This document shows, one piece after another, positions 53,430-63,804 of a DNA stretch of 64,000 nucleotides. Within the stretch, counting starts at the first letter, position 1. The number at the start of each line of letters is the position of its first letter. The DNA comes from Podarcis raffonei (taxonomy: Eukaryota; Chordata; Lepidosauria; Squamata; Lacertidae). A program made the position numbers and the translations under genes. The stretch is from positions 98,714,534 through 98,778,533 of the forward strand of contig NC_070606.1 of NCBI RefSeq assembly GCF_027172205.1. The letters are read 5' to 3'. Below the pieces are notes generated by a model, which had not been told where the DNA came from, did not search any database, and saw only the letters and a list, made by a program, of their open reading frames with translations.

Positions 53430-54963
53430 GTAAAACAAAACAAAAAAGCTTCTTTGTTGTTGTTGTTTAGTCGTTTAGTCGTATCCGACTCTTTGTCACC
53501 CCCTAGACCAGAGCACGCCAGGCACTCCTGCCTTCCACTGCCTCCCGCAGTTTGGTCAAACTCATGCTGGTAGCTTTGAGAACACTGTCCCACCATCTCG
53601 TCCTCCATCGTCCCCTTCTCCTTGTGCCCTCCATCTTTCCCAACATCAGGGTCTTTTCCAGGGAGTCTTCTCTTCTCATGAGGTGGCCAAAGTCTTGGAG
53701 CCTCAGCTTCAGGATCTGTCCTTCCAGTGAGCACTCAGGGCTGATTTCCTTCAGAATGGAGAGGTTTGATCTTTTTGCAGTCTATGGGACTCTCAAGAGT
53801 CTTCTCCAGCACCATAATTCAAAAGCATCCATTCTTTTGATCAGCCTTCTTTATGGTCCAGCTCTCACCTCCATACATCACTACTGGGAAAACCATAGCT
53901 TTTACTATACGGACCTTTGTTGGCAAGGTGATGTCTCTACTTTTTTTTTGCTGTCTAAAAAAAAAAAAAAGACAACAGGCACAAAAAAAAGCTTCTACCA
54001 GATAGCTAATATTTTTGTAATGAGCAGGAACATAGAGAGCTGCCTTTTCCTGAATCAAAGCATTGGTCCATCTAGCACTGGGCTGTCTCCCCTGACTGGC
54101 TGTGGTTCTCCAGGGTTCCATGTAGGGTTCCTGAGGTCCACTCTTCAGGAGAGCCTCAACAGAAGTACCTAATTCTGCTTGCTTCCCCTCCCATCATCTC
54201 CCCCTCTCTCCCTGCTAGATTTACCTGTTCCGGATGCTGGCACAGCTGGTCCTCATACCAAGTTCTTATCTTGTTCCACATTCAATGGGACAGTTTTGAG
54301 AGGCGAGGACACGTCAAGATGAAGCGCTTTGGTCAACGGTGCCACGAATGTTCTCTGGACACGTACGAAGAGCCACAGTTCTCTGAGGACGACGTTGCTG
54401 ACATCTTGAAAGACTTGATTCTTGACATAAGGGAGAAGTGCTATGGGGAGCAGGTGGACCGCAGTCAGCTCTCTAAGGTGGTCTGTCACGAGGGTGGTCC
54501 GCATAAGCGCGAGTTTTGTGAAGGGTGCCAGCTGGGAATCCACAAAGGACAACAAGGACGGTCGAAGCAAGCAGAGCACCATGGGAAACCCCAAAGCACA
54601 GGGTATCCGGCGACCATTATACAGATAGAAACATCAAGTCCATCATTCCCGAGGTCCTCAGCCCCATCATTCACAGGGTCTTCAGCCCCATCCTTTCCCT
54701 GGTCCTCAGTCCCATCATTCCCAAGGCCCTCAGCCCCATCAATCACAGGGTCCTCAGCCCCATCATTCCCACGGCCCTCAGCCCCATCATTCACTGGGTC
54801 TTTACCCCCATCATCCACAGGGTCCTTGGCCCCATCATCCACAGGGTCCTCAGCCCCAACACAGGGTTGCAATTACTGTCTTTGGGCTGTAATTCTAATT
54901 ATAGCAGTATTTATAATTTCAATTATAATTTTCATTGCCTATATGCTTTCTTTCATTACCTAA
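53284..54963 (+). CDS. RTP-family receptor-transporting protein, two exons
   Basis: Exons 53284-53429 and 54219-54963 join in phase to 296 aa (an ATG at 53269 would add five residues). N-terminal helix MDFWRRVFKKQMNEVKPNDI is typical of RTPs. The zinc-binding 3CxxC domain has C52-C55, C90-C93 and C149-C152 (FTCSGC, QRCHEC, FCEGC). A long Pro/Ser linker made of eight-residue repeats follows, then a C-terminal membrane helix (LWAVILIIAVFIISIIIF). RTPs are tail-anchored chaperones that help receptors reach the cell surface; mammalian RTP4 is interferon-induced. Position next to PDCD1 matches human RTP5, but the sequence also resembles RTP1/3/4, so I give no symbol. Confidence 0.92.
53454..53984 (-). 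mobile_element. BovB 3' fragment in RTP intron
   Basis: Antisense, 5'-truncated. Target duplication AAAAAAGCTTCT on both sides (about 53442-53453 and 53985-53996). Absent from the paralogous intron at 61.3 kb. Confidence 0.9.
54022..54160 (+). mobile_element. Old SINE-like repeat in RTP intron
   Basis: GAGCTGCCTTTTCCTGAATC, CATTGGTCCATCTAGCACTG, GGTTCTCCAGGGTTCC. The same repeat occupies the paralogous intron at 61370-61660. Confidence 0.6.
54219..54963 (+). CDS. RTP exon 2 (zinc domain, repeat linker, membrane helix)
   Basis: Acceptor after a pyrimidine-rich tract ending cctgctag; 248 codons and TAA. Contains all three CxxC pairs, the repeat linker and the C-terminal helix. Confidence 0.93.
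54640..54860 (+). repeat. Coding 24-bp minisatellite in RTP exon 2
   Basis: Repeated units of the CCTCAGCCCCATCATTCACA type encode S-A-P-S-F-x-x-S octapeptides, about nine copies, all in frame. Confidence 0.88.
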
Positions 54964-55034
54964 CTGGTTCCGGTGATAGCAGAGCAGGCAGGGAATTTAA
55001 ACTGCAATGCAAATTCAGGCACCCACCCCTGCTG

Positions 55035-55902
55035 GCTTGGCCTGGCGTGACTTTAGAAGCCCTGTCGCCTCCTGTACAAAAGCTGTCGAATGTCTGAATA
55101 TGCCTTTCTGTATTCTGAAACTATTACACCAGTGGCAAATTGTGACGGTGTAAGAGTTGCCTTTTCTTCCCTTTTCTTTCTTTGCTACTCGAACAGAATG
55201 TCGTTCAATCAATCAATCAATCAAGTAAACTGTTGTGTGATCAGCGGCTAGTTGTGTGATCAGCAAATCAGAACACAGCTTTTATAGTAGTTCAAACAAA
55301 GATTCATAAAACATCTGAACATTCTTAAAACATAAACACCCTTCTACATACAACAGGAAAGGTTACAGGTCATAAGTAACTGAGTTGCTGGTTGGCAAGG
55401 CTGTGCTATTGCAATGATTTTAATAAATGCTGGGTCCCTCCTGGATACGGGACTTGAATTCACTTCCGTGGTTTATTTAGCAAGTGGTCCTTCACCTGGG
55501 GAAACAACAAGGTGATATAGAAGTGAATTCTTTTGGATGGCCACCCCCCATTTTTTTAATGGCCCCCCACGTAATACAGTGTCCGACAGATAGAATGTGA
55601 ACAGGTGAACTTTCCCCATAATTGCATTTTCATACTAGAGAAAGCTTAACCTTTGAATTTCAGCAAATTCAAATGTCTTCATTCATGCGTTGACCATCAA
55701 CATCTTTGTACATCTTAACAGCTCTCCGCCCATCCCACCCCCCCGTCCGACGATGCCCTGGTCTGGCAGACAAGCTTAAACTGCATTTTTCTATTTTACA
55801 CTGCAACACTCTCTCTCCCCCAGGTGAAGACTTCAAGCATTTAGTAATTCCTAGCATTTACTAACTCTAACTATGGATGCCCCAAAACTGTACAGCATTG
55901 TA
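55035..55902 (+). repeat. RTP downstream flank, copy B2
   Basis: Partner of 50864-51754; likely contains the RTP 3' UTR. Contains a short (CAAT)n run. Confidence 0.88.
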
Positions 55903-56780
55903 CTGCAAGTTAACTATCCAGTGAATTATTAAGGAGTCCCTGGTTTCTACCTTCTAAGCCTCTTTGCAAAGTTTTCCCATGTTGCATTTGCCATTGGGTT
56001 GGGGGGCAGCAATGTCAAACTTGTTTTTGTTTTAAGATTTTAAAATAAGAACATATTTTGTTTTAATGTGGCTGCATATCTCTGCTACCATCTGATTTTA
56101 TTATTTGTTACCTGTTCTGTTTGATCTTAAAAAGAGAGGTCTGTTGTTATTTCTTTCTGAGGTATTACTTGTTCCTGGAAATTTTAAGACATTGAAGGAT
56201 TGGGTAAGAGAAAACTGTTTCAAATGAATAAAATAAATTGCAAAAGAAAAACACCCTCTCGGATCCTGTGTATTTGTTAAGGATACTTCCAAAATACCTA
56301 ATGATGATGATAGTAGTGGTAGCAATGGAAATCAAATCGGTAACTCCCCTCTCCCCAGCAAAAAGGGTTTGTGCAACAGGATTTATTTATTTCATAAAAT
56401 TTATAATATGCTTGATTGGAAAAAAAAGCTTCATAGGGGTTTACAAAAAGAATAAAGCAATGAAATTATCAATAAGAGAAATTAACAACAATAATTTAAG
56501 ACTTTTGAAAAATTAAAATAGCAATAGACTAAAAACAGATTAAAACTTGCATAAACGTTCTAAACATCTGGGTAGGCTTACCTAAACAAAATTAGCTTCT
56601 TATATGCAGATTTGGAACACAGGGCATTTAACTACTTATGGAAATAATCAATATAGAAATTCTTAGCTGGCCAGAAATAGAGTTGACCCGAGGAATAATA
56701 ATAACAGCATAATGAGATTGCAATTGAATTAAATTGGTTGTTGGGGTCCCTCGAACCCCATAACTGTGACTGGGAAGAAA
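55903..56780. other. Gene-poor AT-rich stretch
   Basis: A diverged repeat may lie at 56.38-56.46 kb. No exon recognised. Confidence 0.3.
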
Positions 56781-56899
56781 AGAGAGGCGAAAATAAAGGA
56801 AGGCATGTTAGCATGTAAGAAAAATTCCAAAGTCCATATTAGGGCAATACCTTTATCAGGCTAATGCCCCACCCCAAAGTTGTTGTTGTTTTTTTAAAA

Positions 56900-56985
56900 A
56901 ATGTGCAAGCTTTAGAGTTCTTCAGAATTCTCCATCTAGCCTGATGAAGAGTTCTGAAGAACTCAAAAGCTTGCATACTATTTTC
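56900..56985 (+). other. Hammerhead-like motif, degenerate
   Basis: CTGATGA at 56941, stem AGAGTTC/GAACTC, then CAAAAG in place of GAAA; facing it is GAGTTCTTCAGAATTC. Probably a diverged element end related to the Penelope-like arms. Confidence 0.35.
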
Positions 56986-57316
56986 TAGCCCAGGCGTGCC
57001 CGGTGTTAGCCGATCGTCATGAATTCAGCTGCCACCTTTGTGAATGGGAAGAAAGCATCAGGGGGCAAGGAGAACAGCACATTTTGGTTGCCCTTCTTAA
57101 GTTTCCACATGCTATACAGAGGGAGGATTAGCAAAAGCATGGAAACTGGTTTAGTAAGATCTTGCCCAAGCATGTCTTGTGTAAGCCGATGGTTTTGAAC
57201 TCACAAAGGGCTGCCTTTGTGAACGGGCAACCGGGAGCCATCATTGGCATTTGCAAATGCACTGGCATGACTTGCTCTCTCTGGCAATTCAAAGCTTCGA
57301 CATTAGGTCTCTAGGG
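56986..57316. other. Gene-poor stretch
   Basis: No exon or repeat recognised. Confidence 0.3.
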
Positions 57317-57723
57317 CAGGGGTGTCAAACTCAAATTCATCGGGGGCCGCACCAGCAGTTTGGTCACCGTCAAAGGGCCGGTTGTATCTGTAGGACTTAC
57401 AGTACAGGAGAGAAGGGTTCAGGCAGCCGTTGGATCTGTCACATCACAGGATGGCATGCGCTCAATATAAAAACAAGTGGAGGTTTCCTGAATGCATGTA
57501 AAGTGGAGGTTTCCTGTGTAGAACGGCCGGCGCCGCTAGAGGGCAGACGTTCTCTGGCTTGTAGGCTGCCGTGCATGCGCTGAAGAGGCGGCTTTCTTGT
57601 GTAAAAAAAAAAAAAAAGCGAGAATAAAAGGTGAAGGCTGGTGGCCAGCGGAGGCTACACGGGCCACATGACAAGGTCTGGCGGGCCGGATTCGGCCCGC
57701 GGACCTTGTGTTTGACACCCGTG
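57317..57723. mobile_element. hAT-type MITE (CAGGGGTGTCAAAC ends)
   Basis: Ends CAGGGGTGTCAAAC and GTTTGACACCCGTG. Exact 8-bp target duplication CTCTAGGG at 57309-57316 and 57724-57731. Contains A-run at about 57603-57617. Confidence 0.9.
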
Positions 57724-57829
57724 CTCTAGGGGAATATCAAAGGAAGAGTAAGAGACTCTGGAGGGTTAATGATATTGTGAGATATAAACGCTGGTCCCCA
57801 GGACTTGGGTCCTGGACCCCTTTGAAATA

Positions 57830-58071
57830 CAGTGGTACCTCGGGTTACATATGCTTCAGGTTACATACGCTTCAGGTTACAGACTCCGCTAACCCAGAAA
57901 TAGTGCTTCAGGTTAAGAACTTTGCTTCAGGATGAGAACAGAAATCGTGCTCTGGTGGCACGGCAGCAGCGGGAGGCCCCATTAGCTAAAGTGGTGCTTC
58001 AGGTTAAGAACAGTTTCAGGTTAAGTACAGACCTCCGGAATGAATTAAGTACTTAACCTGAGGTACCACTG
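57830..58071. mobile_element. Tigger-like MITE
   Basis: CAGTGGTACCTCGGGTTACA and CCTGAGGTACCACTG, TA flanks. Confidence 0.92.
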
Positions 58072-58448
58072 TAATAAAGTCTGGGCAAAGTTGATGAAGC
58101 AGCAATATTTTATCGAAAATAAACACTTGCAAGTGGGTGTTCTGAAAAGGCAGGCAGGCCATCCCTTATCAAAAACATGAATATATAAACCCTTTCCCCA
58201 AGCGCAATTCCCTCCTTCGTTGCCCACAAGGAAGGGGCGTTTGAAGTTCACACCTATCGCGTCCGTCTATTGCAATGTAAAATCCAACCCCTGCTCCCTC
58301 TTTCATCCCCAAAGCCCCTTATTTGGTTAGTTTTTCCTGTTCCCCAAAGCCCCTTATTTGGCCAAGCCTTTCCCCCCTTACATACTGTTTTTAGCAATAA
58401 AGCGAAGTTCCTTTATTTCACTGAAGCGTGTAATACCGGTTTCAACTA
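58072..58448. other. Gene-poor stretch
   Basis: No exon or repeat recognised; the phrase CAAAGCCCCTTATTTGG occurs twice (58309 and 58345 areas). Confidence 0.35.
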
Positions 58449-58875
58449 CAGTGGTACCTCGGGTTACAGACACTTCAGGTTACAGACGCTTCAGGTTCAT
58501 AGCTGTCAACCTTCCCTTTTTCTGCGGGAAATTCCCTTATTCCAGCGCCATTTCCCGCTGCTTCCCACTGCTATCCCAGATTGTTAGATATCCCGTAGAC
58601 TGTCCCTGGGACAGGTGAGGCTGCTGATCCCTTATTTTCGAGGCTGCTGATCCCTTATTTTCAAATCTGATAGTTGACAGTTATGTTCAGGTTACAGACT
58701 CCGCTAACCCAGAAATAATACCTCGGGTTAAGAACTTTGCTACAGGATGAGAACAGAAATTGTGTAGCGGTGGCGGGAGGCTCCATTAGCTAAAGTAGTA
58801 CCTCAGGTTAAGAACGGTTTCAGGTTAAGAATGGACCTTCAGAACAAATTAAGTTCTTAACCCAAGGTACCACTG
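58449..58875. mobile_element. Tigger-like MITE split by a hAT MITE
   Basis: CAGTGGTACCTCGGGTTACA at left, CCCAAGGTACCACTG at right, TA flanks. Confidence 0.9.
58498..58685. mobile_element. hAT-type MITE, CATAGCTGTCAA family, nested
   Basis: CATAGCTGTCAACC and GTTGACAGTTATG; exact 8-bp target duplication TTCAGGTT at 58490-58497 and 58686-58693. Confidence 0.92.
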
Positions 58876-58877
58876 TA

Positions 58878-59555
58878 CCCTATAATGAGAAGAACATCCT
58901 TCTTTGGTGTCACTTCTATAAGGTGTTGTAAGTCTTCATAGAATTGGTCTATTTCAGTTTCTTCAGCACCAGTAGTTGGTGCATAAACTTGGATTACTGT
59001 GATGTTAAAAGGTCTGCCTTGGATTCGTATCGAGATCATTCTATCATTTTTGAGATTGCATCCCAGTACAGCTTTCGCCACTCTTTTGTTGACTATGAGG
59101 GCCACTCCATTTCTTTTACGGGTTTCTTGCCCACAGTAGTAGATATGATGGTCATCCGAACTGAATTCGCCCATTCCCGTCCATTTTAGTTCACTGATGC
59201 CCAGGATGTCAATATTTATTCTTGCCATCTCATTTTTGACCACCTCCAACTTACCCAGGTTCATGGTTCTTACATTCCAGGTTCCTATGCAATATTTTTC
59301 TTTACAGCATTGGACTTTCCTTTCGCTTCTAGGCATATCCGCAACTGAGCGTCCTTTCGGCTTTGGCCCAGCCGCTTCATCAGCTCTGGATCTACTTGTA
59401 CTTGCCCTCCGCTCTTCCCCAGTAGCATGTTGGACGCCTTCCGACCTGAGTTTGACCAAACTGCGGGAGGCAGTGGAGGACAGAGGTGCCTGGCGTTCTC
59501 TGGTCCATGGGGTCACGAAGAGTCGGACACGTCTAAACGACTAAACAACAACAAC
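58878..59555. mobile_element. BovB LINE with 5' inversion
   Basis: 58878-59448 is antisense and encodes the AP endonuclease region (GTWNVRTMN, LGISELKWTG, VIQVYAPTTGAEETEID). 59449-59555 is sense and holds the 3' end (TGAGTTTGACC ... TCGGACACGTCTAAACGAC and (CAA)n). Confidence 0.88.
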
Positions 59556-60109
59556 CACTGTACCTGTTTTGCAAAAAGCCCCTGGCCACAGTTGCTAAAG
59601 ATACTCTAATTCTTCAGAATTTTGCAACAACTTGTTTCTCTCAAAAAGCCTCATGATTTCTAAAGAAACATGACCACAGCTAGTTTGAAATATTCTAGCA
59701 ACAGCCACCCACACCTGGCTGCAATATTCCTATAGACTTACACACCTCAGCTGCAATTTTCTTATAGCCCTATGATTTTTATGATTGATAAAAGCATTTT
59801 TCTCTTCTGCAGGAGCAAACTGAAAAGACAACATTTACATTTCTCACAATATAGACTCAGCCCTAGAAGGGCCCCACCAATATAATCCAGACCAACCCCC
59901 ACTCCCATAACAATATATAGTGGACTGTCAGCCTCGTATCCTGCCATTGCTCAGGAATTCTGAGAAATCAGTGCAGTTTTGAAATCAGAGGTTAAATTCA
60001 GCACCATTTTGAAAGGCTCCAACCGCCATCTTGATTAAAAATGGAGTCCAGTTGTAACCGAACATAGACAAAGCCTGTTCCTCGATCTCAGGAACCAACG
60101 TTTGCTTGC
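59556..60109. other. Gene-poor stretch
   Basis: No exon or repeat recognised. Confidence 0.3.
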
Positions 60110-60705
60110 AATATAATAATAATAATAATAATATCATCTTTATTGTCATTGCCCCCTCTCGGGGACAACGAAATTACTTGACTGCTCCATAAAAACAATA
60201 CAGTATAGTACAGCAAGGAAGATTAGATGACTTTCAAAGTCCAGGCTTCCCATTCAGGGCCGAGATCGCTCTGGAGAAGAAGCTGTTCTTAAGACGGCTC
60301 GTTCTTGTCTTCATCGTCCTGTATCTCCGTCCCGACGGCAGGAGCTCGAAGAGACAGTGACCAGGATGCGATGGATCTTTTACTATGTCCAGTGCCTTCC
60401 TATGGCACCTTGTGGCATAAATCTGCTCTAAGGTGGAGAGTGGGCAGCCAACAATGCTCTCTGCTGCCTTAACAACTCTGCACAACCCCATCCTGTCCTG
60501 GGTAGTACAGCTTCCGTACCACACACATAAGCCATAAGTGAGCACGCTCTCAATGGCACAGTGATAGAAGGCAAGCAGCAGTTTCTGCGGAAGATGGTTT
60601 TTCCTTAGAATTCTCAAAAAGTACAGTCTCTGCTGCGCCTTCTTCACAATATCTCTGCTCCACAAGCTACAGGAAGCCCCAGCTGATGGAAGCATCAAGG
60701 TAAGG
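60110..60705 (-). mobile_element. Non-LTR retrotransposon 3' half (L2/Rex-like), antisense
   Basis: Minus strand encodes KKAQQRLYFLRILRKNHLP, SVLTYGLCVWYGSC, LFELLPSGRRYRTMKTRTSR, typical of the C-terminus of CR1-superfamily RT proteins. 3' end is an (AAT)n run at 60114-60132. Exact clade not determined. Confidence 0.75.
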
Positions 60706-60997
60706 AGAGCAAACTGCGCGGAAACACTTAGTTATTTGATTATTTCATTAAAACTGACGAAAAAGGGCACAGTGAGGTCATTGTGTGCTAGGAACCAAAT
60801 CCTGAAAGTTCATATAACTCAGGAGCCAAAGGGGTAGGAAATCTGTAGAAACAATGTGTTCAGCGCTACCCTAGCAGGGGAGCCGAAGGGGCTGCAGTGA
60901 AGTATTGCTACAAAAGGTGTTGCCCAAAAGCCATCAGAGTAGGCTTTCAACTTCTGATGTTGTTTGTTAAGAAACTCTTCCTGGTAAGTCTCACTTC

Positions 60998-61008
60998 AGT
61001 TTCGTTTC
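60998..61008 (-). promoter_or_regulatory. IRF/ISRE-like double-GAAA site upstream of RTP paralogue
   Basis: AGTTTCGTTTC, identical to 53106-53116. 165 bp from its end to the ATG at 61173. Confidence 0.5.
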
Positions 61009-61172
61009 TCAAAGGTTTGGGCTGGGCAGCTTGTGTGAGCGAGGAAATAGAAAGCTGGCAAGAAGGTGAACTACCCACTGTTTCACTGGACTCCGATACG
61101 GGGCTCTGAAAAAACAAAATAGGCTTTATATTAAGCAGGTCGGATCCCAAAATATACACGGAGAAGATGAAC

Positions 61173-61318
61173 ATGGACTTTTGGAGAGTGGTTTTCAAGG
61201 AGCAAATTGAAGCAGTGAAACCGAGAGATTTCTGGAGACTAACAATGGATCGGAGCCTTGACTTCCATAATGTGGCATCTCCATGGAGGAAATCGCTGCA
61301 GGAACACGCTCACGGAAG
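61173..61318 (+). CDS. RTP paralogue, exon 1 only (partial gene)
   Basis: MDFWRVVFKEQIEAVKPRDF then WRLTMDRSLDFHNV and KSLQEHAHG, donor AG|GTAAAA. An upstream in-frame ATG at 61167 would add two residues. Same length and phase as exon 1 at 53284-53429. No exon 2 with the CxxC domain was found between here and 64000, so it lies beyond the window or has been lost. Confidence 0.8.
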
Positions 61319-61359
61319 GTAAAACATCAGCTGCTACTGCATACCCAATAATTTTGCAA

Positions 61360-61660
61360 TGCACAGAGCCATAAAAAGCTGCCTTTTGCTGTGTCAGATG
61401 CTCAGTACCGCCTACCCTGACTGACAGCGATTCTCCAGCAGGAGGGCCAAATGTGGCCCTTCAGCTGTTTTGGGACTACAGTTCCCATCATCCCTGACCA
61501 CTGGTTAGTTAGGGATGATGGGAGTTGTAGTCCCAAAACAGCTGGAGGGCCAAGTTTGGCCATGCCTGCGTCCAGGGTTTCATTCAGGGCCCTCTCCTAG
61601 CCCTACCCACAGTTGTCATTGGGAATTGATCTTGATCTCTAATCCTGAGCTACAGCTCTT
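61360..61660 (+). mobile_element. Old SINE-like repeat in RTP paralogue intron, split by a MITE
   Basis: AGCTGCCTTTTGCTGTGTCA at left; GGGCCCTCTCCTAGCCCTAC and GAGCTACAGCTCTTCCC at right. Homologous to 54022-54160. Confidence 0.6.
61443..61571. mobile_element. Palindromic MITE
   Basis: GGGCCAAATGTGGCCCTTC at left and GGAGGGCCAAGTTTGGCC at right, halves mirrored around CTGACCACTGGTTAGTTAGG. Confidence 0.8.
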
Positions 61661-61825
61661 CCCATAATGTGCTCTGGCACACCAGTGGCTTCAAAGATCT
61701 GTCAGGGTCCCCTCAGACAGGGGGTTATCATGAGATGGATAGCAGCTATGCACACAAAACTTTTTGTCGCCACACATTTACTGCACCTGAGCCAAACCTT
61801 GCCAGTTTGTTTTAGTATAGTTGTA

Positions 61826-62538
61826 CAGTGGTGCCCCGCAAGACGAACGCCTCGCAAGACGGAAAACCCGCTAGACGAAAGGGTTTTCCGTTTTGGAGGC
61901 GCTTCGCAAAACGAATTTCCCTATGGGCTTCCTTCGCAAGACGAAAGCCCATAGGGAAATCTCCGGGACAGCGGGGAAGCGCAGCGCGTCTTCCCCACTG
62001 TCCTCGGACCTCCTCCGAAGGCTGGCGGTGGGGTGAAGAGACCTCCTCCCGCCACCAGCCTTCGGAAGGCTGCTCCGAAGGCTGGCGGTGGGGCGGAGAG
62101 ACCTCCTCCCGCCGCCAGGCTTCGGAAGGCTCCTCCAAAGGCTGGCAGTGTGGCGGAGAGACCTTCTCCCCGCGCCAGCCTTTGGATGGCTGTCCTGAAG
62201 ACTTGCGGTGGGAGGAGGGTTTTCCTTCCCACCGCCAACATTCAGAATGCTGTTCTGAATGTTGGCGGTGGGGAAGAAAAACCCTCCTCCCACCGCAAGC
62301 CCCGGGAACAGAGGAGAAGCGCTGCGCGCCTTCCCCTCTGTTCCCGTACCTGTCCTGAAGGCTTGCGGTGGGGAGAAAAGCCCTTCTCCGCACCGCCAGC
62401 CTGGCAAGCGGTTTCCATAGGAACGCATTAATTGATTTTCAATGCATTCCTATGGGAAACCGTGCTTCGCAAGACGAAAAACTCGCAAGAAGAAAAAACT
62501 TGCGGAACGAATTAATTTCGTCTTGCGAGGCACCACTG
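61826..62538. mobile_element. Large Tigger-like MITE with internal tandem modules
   Basis: CAGTGGTGCCCCGCAAGACG and CTTGCGAGGCACCACTG, TA flanks. The centre (about 62000-62400) repeats a GGCTGGCGGTGGGG...GAGACCTCCTCCC module several times. Confidence 0.88.
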
Positions 62539-62605
62539 TATAGTATAGTATAGTATAGTATAGTATAGTATAGTATAGTATAGTATAGTATAGTATAGTA
62601 TAGTA
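62539..62605. repeat. (TATAG)n microsatellite
   Basis: About 13 tandem TATAG/TAGTA units directly abutting the Tigger MITE end. Confidence 0.93.
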
Positions 62606-63203
62606 CCAAAATAATTTTTGGGGGTATATACAACCAGAAACAGTATCTATGCCTCTCTTCAAGAGCATTGGCTATTCTTCTACAGTTCTCCATGACATAT
62701 TGTGTTGCGCAGGGATTTTCAACTCTGACAAATATGAAACATCAGAAAAGAGAAAGGTTTCTTTGTGTTGATGAAGAGATGGGTGTTTATTTGTCTGAAA
62801 TGAGACCTGAGATTACCTGGCAAGCTCACACCTCTAATTGAGTTTGTATACATACTTAAGGTACACATATAAGAGGCTTGTTTATTTATAATTCTATCTG
62901 CGAAATGATTCATGTTCTTCTGTAGCCACATTGTTTTAAACTTTCTGGGTGTCCCATAGTCCTATTATAAAGTAGTTGTGTTTTGTGCTATAAATCAAGC
63001 ACTTCTAGAAGTTGTTTCTTTGTGTTTTCTTATCAATGACAAATTCAGTGCGGCACAAGCAAATTTGTATTCTGAAAGTGTGGCCCAGGGGACAAAACAC
63101 CTTTGAGAACATGTACAACAGCTCCCTCTCTTGAAAGCAGGGCAGAAGGGAGCTCTGGGATTTCATGTGACTTCAGGCTCATACACAGTTTCTTTTGATT
63201 CGT
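62606..63203. other. Gene-poor stretch
   Basis: Within the intron or downstream flank of the RTP paralogue. No exon recognised. Confidence 0.3.
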
Positions 63204-63215
63204 TTTCTGAGCATA

Positions 63216-63564
63216 AAGGTAAAGGTAAAGGGACCCCTAACCATTAGGTCCAGTCGTGGCTGACTCTGGGGTTGCGGCGCTCATCTCGCTTTATTGGCTG
63301 AGGGAGCCGGCGTACAGCTTCCGGGTCCTGTGGCCAGCATGACTAAGCTGCTTCTGGTGAACGCACGGAAATGCCGTTTACCTTCCCACCAGAGCGGTAC
63401 CTATTTATCTACTTGCACTTTGACGTGCTTTTGAACTGCTAGGTTGGCAGGAGCAGGGGCCGAACAACGGGAGCTCACCCCGTTGCGGGGATTCGAACCG
63501 CCGACCTTCTGATCAGCAAGTCCTAGGCTCTGTGGTTTAACCCACAGCGCCACCCGCATCCCAG
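63216..63564 (-). mobile_element. Sauria SINE, full length, antisense
   Basis: Target duplication TTTCTGAGCATA at 63204-63215 and 63565-63576. Confidence 0.92.
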
Positions 63565-63804
63565 TTTCTGAGCATATTGTGTACTGATTTGTCTCCCCAA
63601 ATCCGAGACCATTTCTTATGGTTCTACAGCGGCACCTTGCGAAAACACGATCCTACCCACTGAACTGCAGCTCAGTTAAACAAAACCTCTTTGGGTTTTC
63701 CACTTGTCTTCTAAGATCTGATTCAGTAGTAAGATTGGATTTTTGCAAGGCCCAGCTGCAGAACAGCAAGGAAAGCTCTCGGGCCCAAGTGTGGATGAGC
63801 CCTT

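Noticed and set aside
54253-54872. Antisense frames across RTP exon 2
   Set aside because: Shadows of the real exon and its minisatellite.
61812-62431. Several long frames of 100-190 codons
   Set aside because: All derive from the repeated GC-rich core of the large Tigger MITE.
62539-62605. CRISPR-like regular repeat
   Set aside because: Simple (TATAG)n microsatellite in a vertebrate genome; no spacer structure.
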